NCBI GenBank assembly: GCA_032249055.1
Contig: JAVVGP010000032.1
Location: forward strand, 1-8,817
From: SCGC-AAA471-B05 sp032249055
GTDB taxonomy: Archaea > Thermoproteota > Thermoprotei > Gearchaeales > Gearchaeaceae
Length of the DNA: 8,817 nucleotides
Direction: 5' to 3'
Positions 1 to 4,149 of the stretch are shown here, piece by piece; position 1 is the stretch's first letter, and the number at the start of each line of letters is the position of its first letter. The notes under the pieces were generated by a model that did no database searches, was not told the origin of the DNA, and saw nothing but the letters and a program-made list of their open reading frames with translations. The position numbers were made by a program, and so were the translations under genes.

Positions 1-1
1 T

Positions 2-439
2 TTATCTAAATAATATTGTTAAAATTATGGTAACCCACATCGATATTTGAATGGTGAAAAGCGTGAGAAATCTACTATCCAGCTTTCTGTCAAGCCCGTT
101 TATCCTATTTTCTATCCTATTTTCAAGACTATTAATTCTATTATCAAGGCTACCAATCCTATTTTCGAGGCTATTAATTCTATTATTCATTTCATTCCTT
201 AAATCATTTATTTCTCTTCTTAAACCGCTTATTTCATTCCTCATTTCATTTCTCAAAGAATCTATTCTATTATTTAGAGAATTATTTATAGAATCTATTC
301 TGCTGTTAAGTTCATTCCTTGTAGCTATCACTTCGTTTCGCAAAGAATTGATATCGCCTTTTAAATCATCTACTCTTTTGGATAATTCTTCTATTCTACC
401 TTCCATTTTTGAGAGTTTTTCTGTTTCCACAACACTCAT
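2..439 (-). CDS. Tail-anchored coiled-coil protein, hypothetical
   Basis: This is a complete 145-residue reading frame with its TAA stop at the window edge. Residues about 8-120 are a nearly uninterrupted coiled coil rich in Arg, Asn, Glu, Ile and Leu. A regular heptad such as RINSLEN recurs from residue 87, with arginines at 87, 94, 101 and 108. Residues about 124-143 are hydrophobic (FLTLFTIQISMWVTIILTIL) and end in a single Arg, which looks like a C-terminal membrane anchor with the coil facing the cytoplasm. The ATG start is supported by a TATA box about 23 bases upstream, which implies leaderless transcription. Similar short coiled-coil-plus-anchor proteins are common and poorly characterised in Sulfolobales, so no function is assigned. 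Its last 147 bases recur at 2505-2651. Confidence 0.75.
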   Translation of the reverse strand: MSVVETEKLSKMEGRIEELSKRVDDLKGDINSLRNEVIATRNELNSRIDSINNSLNNRIDSLRNEMRNEISGLRREINDLRNEMNNRINSLENRIGSLDNRINSLENRIENRINGLDRKLDSRFLTLFTIQISMWVTIILTILFR

Positions 440-458
440 AATAATATTAATGAAAAAA

Positions 459-466
459 CTATAAAA
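459..466 (-). promoter_or_regulatory. TATA box for the coiled-coil gene
   Basis: Read on the minus strand this is TTTTATAG, starting 27 bases before the ATG at 439. That spacing matches archaeal TATA-to-start distance for a leaderless transcript. No Shine-Dalgarno motif lies between it and the ATG, which agrees. Confidence 0.5.
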
Positions 467-517
467 GCTTACACTTAAAATTTATTGTGAGAATTCCTCT
501 TAGAATTTCTTTATAAC

Positions 518-603
518 ATGGCTGAGCAAGGAAACTATTCAGTAAAAATGATATGCCAACCCTCCTTCCGGCTTTAGTTTATGTAGATTGTAAAGCTTCA
601 TAA
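518..603 (+). pseudogene. Frame-broken 5' remnant, possibly AIM24 (TIGR00266) family
   Basis: An ATG at 518 opens 19 codons (MAEQGNYSVKMICQPSFRL) before a TAG at 575. Dropping back one base after the Phe codon at 566-568 continues as PALVYVDCKAS up to a TAA at 601. The joined peptide resembles the first strand pair of AIM24/TIGR00266 proteins, which begin with a Y-x-I-x-x-x-PSF-x-x-L pattern. Everything after this start is missing. The identification rests on about 28 residues and is only suggestive. It could be a chance reading frame. Confidence 0.2.
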
Positions 604-620
604 CCTCAAGAAGTCATTAA

Positions 621-637
621 GAAAAGTCCAACTTTTC
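621..637. repeat. Short perfect inverted repeat
   Basis: GAAAAGT and ACTTTTC face each other across a 3-base CCA spacer, giving a 7-base-pair hairpin or dyad in otherwise unassigned DNA. It is not followed by a T-tract on either strand, so it is not an obvious terminator. Confidence 0.4.
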
Positions 638-840
638 ATCAATGTGATAAATGAGATAGACAATTATTCTTATTATTTATAGCTTTTATGAGTATGGAGA
701 GGTAAAAGGAACTTAAACTTTAAAAAACATAACATTTTTTACATCAATTCTTTAGCATGAAAACACGATAACACAAATTTCATAAAGGAATTGAAAGCTC
801 ATCAGAATAACTTTAAATTTCACAAAAATGTTTATAAGCT
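638..840. other. Non-coding stretch, nothing recognised
   Basis: This stretch is AT-rich with stops in all frames. It contains TTTATAGC-like and TTTATAAG-like TATA candidates (about 675-684 and 830-837). The second is only about 8 bases from the GTG at 841, so it would initiate transcription near 860, inside that frame. No RNA gene or repeat was seen. Confidence 0.4.
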
Positions 841-933
841 GTGGAAAATATAATTCAAACTCTGATATTTATCATTGTAAGCACTGTTATCGGTACAGTT
901 ATATCGTTTATATTTAGCGTAGCTTGGCGTTGA
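841..933 (+). CDS. 30-residue membrane-helix frame, probably the displaced N-terminus of the next gene
   Basis: A GTG at 841 opens 30 codons ending with TGA at 931-933. Residues 8-28 form a clear hydrophobic helix (LIFIIVSTVIGTVISFIFSVA) followed by Trp-Arg. The frame overlaps the TTG start at 924 by ten bases. Reading back one base at the A-run around 932-937 joins it smoothly to the following helical protein, giving an N-terminal anchor followed by a Lys-rich helix. It is therefore either a tiny separate membrane peptide translationally coupled to the next gene, or the first part of one gene broken by a single-base loss. I see no SD motif before the TTG, which favours the broken-gene reading. 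Confidence 0.35.
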   Translation: MENIIQTLIFIIVSTVIGTVISFIFSVAWR

Positions 934-1388
934 AAAAGAATGTCGATAAGCAATTAAATCAATTAAGAGACGTTAACCTCCAGTTAAAGGCACAATCTTT
1001 CGTGCTTAAAGCCATTGTTGATACCGCTATTGAACTGCGGAAAGAATTGATGGCCCGCAAACCAATCACCATGGATAAGGTCATAGATACTGTCAGCAAG
1101 GCTATTGAAGGGATTATGGATAGAATAAGCTCTGCATATTTTGAAATGTACTTAACGCACTCAGGAAAATCAAGTAACCCAGATAAGGAGTATCGAAAAA
1201 GAATTCTTTTAGAGAAAGCACGAAAGCGAGAAATTACTTATCAAGAAGGACAAGAGTTGCAAAAACTTTTGGAGGAACAGAAGAAGCATCATGAAGCTTC
1301 TGGAGATATCGCAGGTGCCATTCTTGTAGGTTTGCTTCTATTGTTTTTACTAAGCGTTTTGGCTGCTTTACTTGAAAAAAAGGAATAA
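924..1388 (+). CDS. Small membrane protein with helical domain, hypothetical
   Basis: The open frame is 154 residues if started at TTG 924. Residues about 5-70 are predicted helical and amphipathic (DKQLNQLRDVNLQLKAQ and onward). Residues 88-122 are highly charged (Lys, Arg, Glu, Gln). Residues 129-150 are a strong membrane helix (IAGAILVGLLLLFLLSVLAA) ending in EKKE. The start is uncertain because no ATG lies near the beginning and no SD or well-placed promoter supports TTG. An upstream frame at 841 supplies a plausible N-terminal membrane helix if one base is missing. I do not recognise the family. With both segments it would be a two-helix membrane protein with a cytoplasmic coiled middle. 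Confidence 0.55.
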   Translation: MALKKNVDKQLNQLRDVNLQLKAQSFVLKAIVDTAIELRKELMARKPITMDKVIDTVSKAIEGIMDRISSAYFEMYLTHSGKSSNPDKEYRKRILLEKARKREITYQEGQELQKLLEEQKKHHEASGDIAGAILVGLLLLFLLSVLAALLEKKE

Positions 1389-1557
1389 AGCAAACGTTTG
1401 CCTCTGGTAAAAATTAAAACTTATTAAAAAATAGTGTTTTTGGTGATCATGCTTATTCTCTATTTTAAAGCTTGTGAAGATATCAGAATATCAATCATTC
1501 ATATATTTTACCTTTTCTTTAAGCTTCACTTAAGTCTACTTTAAGATACGGAGTTGT
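1389..1557. other. Non-coding stretch, nothing recognised
   Basis: AT-rich DNA follows the small membrane protein gene. Short T-runs after the stop codon may end transcription, but there is no clear stem. No RNA gene, repeat or supported reading frame was found. Confidence 0.35.
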
Positions 1558-1784
1558 AACCTAAAGAAAAAAGAAGATTTACTATACATCGAAGATGCTG
1601 TAAGACATGTTAAACTATTATTCTTAATATCTCAGAAAGTAAGATCGCCTGAAGGAATAGAGCTTTGAATCTTAGCCCACAGAGACACCTTCTTCTAAAA
1701 GAAACTGAGAAAATTAGCAAAGCTAATTTAAGCTCATTCGTAAGCGAATTAGCAAGCGCTCTTCTTAAGAAAGTATCAAAATAA
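1558..1784 (+). pseudogene. Frame-split decayed ORF, family not recognised
   Basis: Two adjacent plus-strand segments look protein-like. The first, from about 1558, reads NLKKKEDLLYIEDAVRHVKL and continues to SPEGIEL before a TGA at 1666. The second, one base back, starts about 1662 and reads ALNLSPQRHLLLKETEKI and ends in SALLKKVSK before TAA at 1782. Both have the charged and helical composition of real archaeal protein rather than random AT-rich DNA, and they abut exactly at the shift. No plausible start codon was found. It could be the 3' end of a lost gene. No function is proposed. Confidence 0.3.
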
Positions 1785-1864
1785 TAGATTTTTTTAATAT
1801 TATTAAATCATTCAAATTATTGTTTCATTTCAAAAATTTTCAATTTATTTAGAAATTAAAATTA

Positions 1865-2278
1865 TCAATTTATATTTTTTATTTTTATTTCTTGAATTAT
1901 TTTTTTGGCAAAATAGTATCTTGCAGCTTTATGCCGTATTCCCAAATCTATGATTTTAAAACCTTTGTTTTTTAAATAATCTAAGCACTTGTATCTATTA
2001 TTTTCAAAAGTTTCAATAAGAACACTTTTAGTATTATCCAAAACTTTATTCGCTCCTCTTAAAATTTCATATTCGCTTCCTTCAGCATCAATTTTAAGAA
2101 AATCAATTTTAGTTAATCCTAAACTATTTACTAATTTATCTAAAGTAGTTACTTTTACCATATGTTTATAATAATTAGATTGATTATCAATAAGATTATC
2201 AATTAAGGTAGCTAAATCTGTTCTCTCAGGTTTATAAAAAATGGTACAGAGAAGTAGAGAAATGAAAAGCATAATCAA
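1865..2278 (-). pseudogene. FkbM-family methyltransferase, N-terminally truncated
   Basis: The frame encodes 137 residues. Residues 41-80 carry the C-terminal signature of Methyltransf_21/FkbM proteins: VTTLDKL, then KIDFLKIDAEGSEYEILRGA (57-76), a hydrophobic strand with SVLIETF (85-91), and a Gly-containing C-terminal strand near KGFKIIDLG. The N-terminal half of the fold, with the glycine-rich SAM-binding motif, is absent, and full-length members are usually well over 200 residues. Residues 1-35 do not look like the family and probably come from unrelated sequence, so the listed ATG is likely an artefact. FkbM proteins usually O-methylate sugars or other small molecules and often sit in glycosylation clusters. 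This piece is unlikely to be active. Confidence 0.7.
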
Positions 2279-2504
2279 TTTATTAAAATTAAGTCCTATT
2301 TATGTTATTCTTATCGCAGATAAAATTAAGTAACAGGAAACTTATAAGGATCGTAAAGAATGAATCATAGAAATACTTTAAAATTATAATGAGATAAGAT
2401 GTAAATAATTTGAAAATTAAAAATCAAAATCTCTAAATAAAACTAAAAGTTAAAAATATGAAAAGATCAATTAAAATATCAATTTTAATAGTTATTTCAA
2501 AAAA
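2279..2504. other. AT-rich gap, nothing firmly recognised
   Basis: This is very AT-rich DNA between the truncated methyltransferase and the duplicated coiled-coil tail. A 31-codon plus-strand frame begins at 2458 and runs into the duplication, but it is too short to support. No dyad or RNA was seen. Confidence 0.35.
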
Positions 2505-2651
2505 TTATTTAAATAATATCGTTAAAATTATAGTAACCCACATCGATATTTGAATGGTTAAAAGCGTGAGAAATCTGCTATCTAGCTTTCTGTCAAGTCC
2601 ATTTATCCTATTTTCTATCCTATTATCAAGGCTACTAATTCTGTTTTCAAG
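2505..2651 (-). pseudogene. Partial second copy of the coiled-coil gene 3' end
   Basis: Bases 2505-2651 align without gaps to 2-148 at a constant offset of 2503, with 13 differences by hand count. On the minus strand the copy keeps the last coil turns, the membrane anchor (LLTIQISMWVTIILTILF) and a TAA stop at 2505-2507. Homology stops abruptly after the CAAG ending at 2651, and the rest of the coiled-coil gene, including its start, is missing. The remnant cannot be expressed as the original protein, but its antisense strand forms the first third of the ORF at 2554-2850. Confidence 0.8.
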
Positions 2652-2850
2652 AAAATATGAAGAAATTTTAAGATCTCATCCTGGAATTATAACTGGTTAC
2701 TGGATAGGCTGGAAACATGGAGAACCTTATATAATGGTTGCTATAGAGAAAGGAAAATGTGAAGATTCTGAGAAATTATTGCCAGATAAATTGGGAGATT
2801 ATGACGTTTATTATATAGAAGGGTCGATTCATTTAACCAAACCAAAATAA
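2554..2850 (+). CDS. Chimeric ORF: antisense-derived hydrophobic leader plus peptidase-prodomain-like domain
   Basis: This is a 98-residue frame in two parts. Residues 1-33 are read antisense through the duplicated coiled-coil tail and are strongly hydrophobic (SSPFILFSILLSRLLILFSR). Residues 34-98, from KYEEILRSHPG through GYWIGWKHGEPYIMVAIEK to LLPDKLGDYDVYYIEG, resemble the small N-terminal domain of Nal1-like trypsin-type peptidases. They can be aligned with the N-terminus of the broken peptidase next door (HP-x-[IV]-x-x-G, Gly-x-Pro-x-I-x-V-x-[IV]-x-K, LLP, then V-x-x-[IV]-E-x-G). No other in-frame ATG exists, so the original start of this domain has been lost. Whether the chimera is translated is unknown. 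A weak AATTATAG TATA-like element about 25 bases before the ATG would permit leaderless expression. It ends 12 bases from the convergent peptidase gene. Confidence 0.5.
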   Translation: MVKSVRNLLSSFLSSPFILFSILLSRLLILFSRKYEEILRSHPGIITGYWIGWKHGEPYIMVAIEKGKCEDSEKLLPDKLGDYDVYYIEGSIHLTKPK

Positions 2851-2862
2851 GAGCCTTTTATT

Positions 2863-3762
2863 TCATTTAGTTAGAACGTCAACGTTAAGCTCATTTTGAA
2901 CAATATCGTTATAATATGTAACCACATCTTTTCCATCAATTTCCATGGCAGCAAATAAAAGTCCAACAGCTCTCTTATCAAAATCAAGTAATAAAGATCC
3001 TGAATCTACTCCTGCAGACATACCTGTAGTAACTATACATTGAAGGAATTCCACGTTGCCTAGACCAGGCCAATTAAGAGGATATATGCTTGCATTATAG
3101 GCTACTACGATTCCTGTTGTATGTTGTGTTGTTCTTTCTACTTTTTGAACATATATTCCAACTGTGTTAACTCTCTTTACTCCTGTAGGAATTCCATTCC
3201 ACCTGCTATGCTAGGTGTAACAACATTTGGCTCTATAGGTCTTGCAACCGAAGCATCAACTATGTTTCCTCTTTGTGCTATATGTTTAACCTGAGTAAGG
3301 TAGCAATAGTATCTGCAGGATGTTTGCCACCATCATATGGTCCTGGTTGCACAATTGGTTCTCCTATAGAAGCATTATTAAAATTAGCCATTACATGGTT
3401 ATTGCTTAAAATCAAGATTTCCTTTGTAACTCTATCACGAACTAAACATCCTAGCGCTCCAGCTGTAATGCTAATGTGACCTATTCTGTAGCCATGAGGA
3501 ACAGGTCTTGGAGGATAGGGTCTTATGTAATATCGCAAAACTGGATCGCCAGCTTCCACAACATCTTTTGGAACCCCTTCTACTGTTTTAGGTATAGCTT
3601 TTGGTAGGAGTTCAGGTTTTACTTTCTTCTTACAAAAACGAATACATGGAGTATTTGTGACCTCATTATGCTTTACCTTAAACTTACTCCTACTCCTACG
3701 ACATTTGGATATGTATGCAACATCGAACGAACTTTGTCACATATAAAGCTGGAATAATGCAT
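2863..3762 (-). pseudogene. Trypsin-like (Nal1-type) serine peptidase broken by three frameshifts
   Basis: Joining four segments restores a nearly complete protein of about 300 residues. Segment 1 (from ATG 3762, frame to about 3676) holds SMLHTYPNVVGVGVSLR. Segment 2 (about 3676-3281) holds KPELLPKAIPKTVEGVP, then TAGALGCLVRD and LILSNNHVMAN with the probable catalytic His. Segment 3 (about 3287-3198) holds GNIVDASVARPIEPNVVTPS with the probable catalytic Asp. Segment 4 (about 3198-2863) holds IPTGVKRVNTVGIYVQKVER, TTQHTTG and MSAGVDSGSLLLD with the nucleophile Ser, then KRAVGLLFA. Each junction needs one extra base. The three triad residues lie in three different frames, so no active enzyme is made without frameshifting. 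The start is uncertain; an upstream in-frame ATG lies at 3807. The first shift in the catalytic part falls at GTTAAAC (3290-3284). Confidence 0.8.
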
Positions 3763-3824
3763 TCTTTTTAATAAAGCTGTATAACCTATGCTATCACCAT
3801 AAGGCATAGAAAATCTTCTCCATG

Positions 3825-4001
3825 CATAAAAAGGAATATAGCAATTTTATAGAATTCTGCGCTCGATATGTTTACTATTGAATTATTCACTTAAATCTTT
3901 ATAACCTTAATATACTACATAATCAACATACCCACGATCATTCCTTCTTCTTTACAAGCACTATATAAAGAAAGTCAGAGATTGCTATATTCCTTTTAAT
4001 G
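3825..4001. repeat. Pair of 21-base inverted repeats bounding 177 bases
   Basis: Bases 3825-3845 match the reverse complement of 3981-4001 at 20 of 21 positions, sharing the core AAAAGGAATATAGCAAT. No match extends beyond either end. The right arm lies inside a decayed minus-strand frame and the left arm lies at the 5' edge of the peptidase pseudogene. It could be the ends of a small non-autonomous element or a local inverted duplication. No flanking target duplication was found by eye. Confidence 0.5.
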
Positions 4002-4090
4002 AACATTTCAAAAACTTCTAAGGCTTCCAAATAGTTTTATGTAAAGGCTAAGAGGGAATTTGTTAAAGCGATATTCATAGAAACAGTAGC
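3938..4090 (-). pseudogene. Decayed ORF, family uncertain (weakly PIN/VapC-like)
   Basis: One minus-strand frame reads ATVSMNIALTNSLLAFT, then an in-frame TAA, then YLEALEVFEMFIKRNIAISD and FLYIVLVKKKE before TGA at 3938. The ALE-(x)n-F pattern followed by a short hydrophobic helix and basic residues recalls the third quarter of PIN-domain (VapC) toxins, where an acidic residue precedes a D-A-x-x-A helix. The match is weak and no start or full domain is present. This and the inverted repeat are all I see in the roughly 340 bases between the peptidase remnant and the bifunctional enzyme gene. Confidence 0.18.
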
Positions 4091-4117
4091 TCTTATCGCA
4101 TTTACCCCTTAACCATT

Positions 4118-4139
4118 AAGAAAGAATATTTTTAATATT
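4118..4139 (-). terminator. Possible terminator after the bifunctional enzyme gene
   Basis: Just after the stop codon on the minus strand lies AATATT-AAA-AATATT followed by CTTTCTT. The A/T-only stem is weak, but archaeal termination relies mainly on T-rich tracts. Confidence 0.25.
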
Positions 4140-4149
4140 TAAATAAATT

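Noticed and set aside
100..200. Near-tandem 21-base repeats that might suggest a CRISPR or satellite
   Set aside because: The period equals seven codons and the variation follows coiled-coil heptads. There are no unique spacers.
51..464. Long plus-strand ORF rich in Leu, Ile, Phe and Ser
   Set aside because: It is the antisense of the coiled-coil gene. Its hydrophobic repeats simply mirror the heptads, and the minus strand has the promoter and the protein-like pattern.
1989..2171. Plus-strand ORF of 60 residues
   Set aside because: It is antisense to the conserved FkbM motif region, which explains its openness.
2458..2553. 31-codon plus-strand frame (MKRSIKISILIVISKNYLNN) vaguely like the start of a family 2 glycosyltransferase
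   Set aside because: It runs into the duplicated coiled-coil tail after about 18 codons, lacks the rest of the family motif and is short enough to arise by chance in AT-rich DNA.
3273..3479. Plus-strand ORF of 68 residues
   Set aside because: It is antisense to the conserved His-motif region of the peptidase.
4068..4099. GCGATA and TATCGC dyad with a 20-base spacer
   Set aside because: Short arms and a long loop within a decayed frame are expected by chance.
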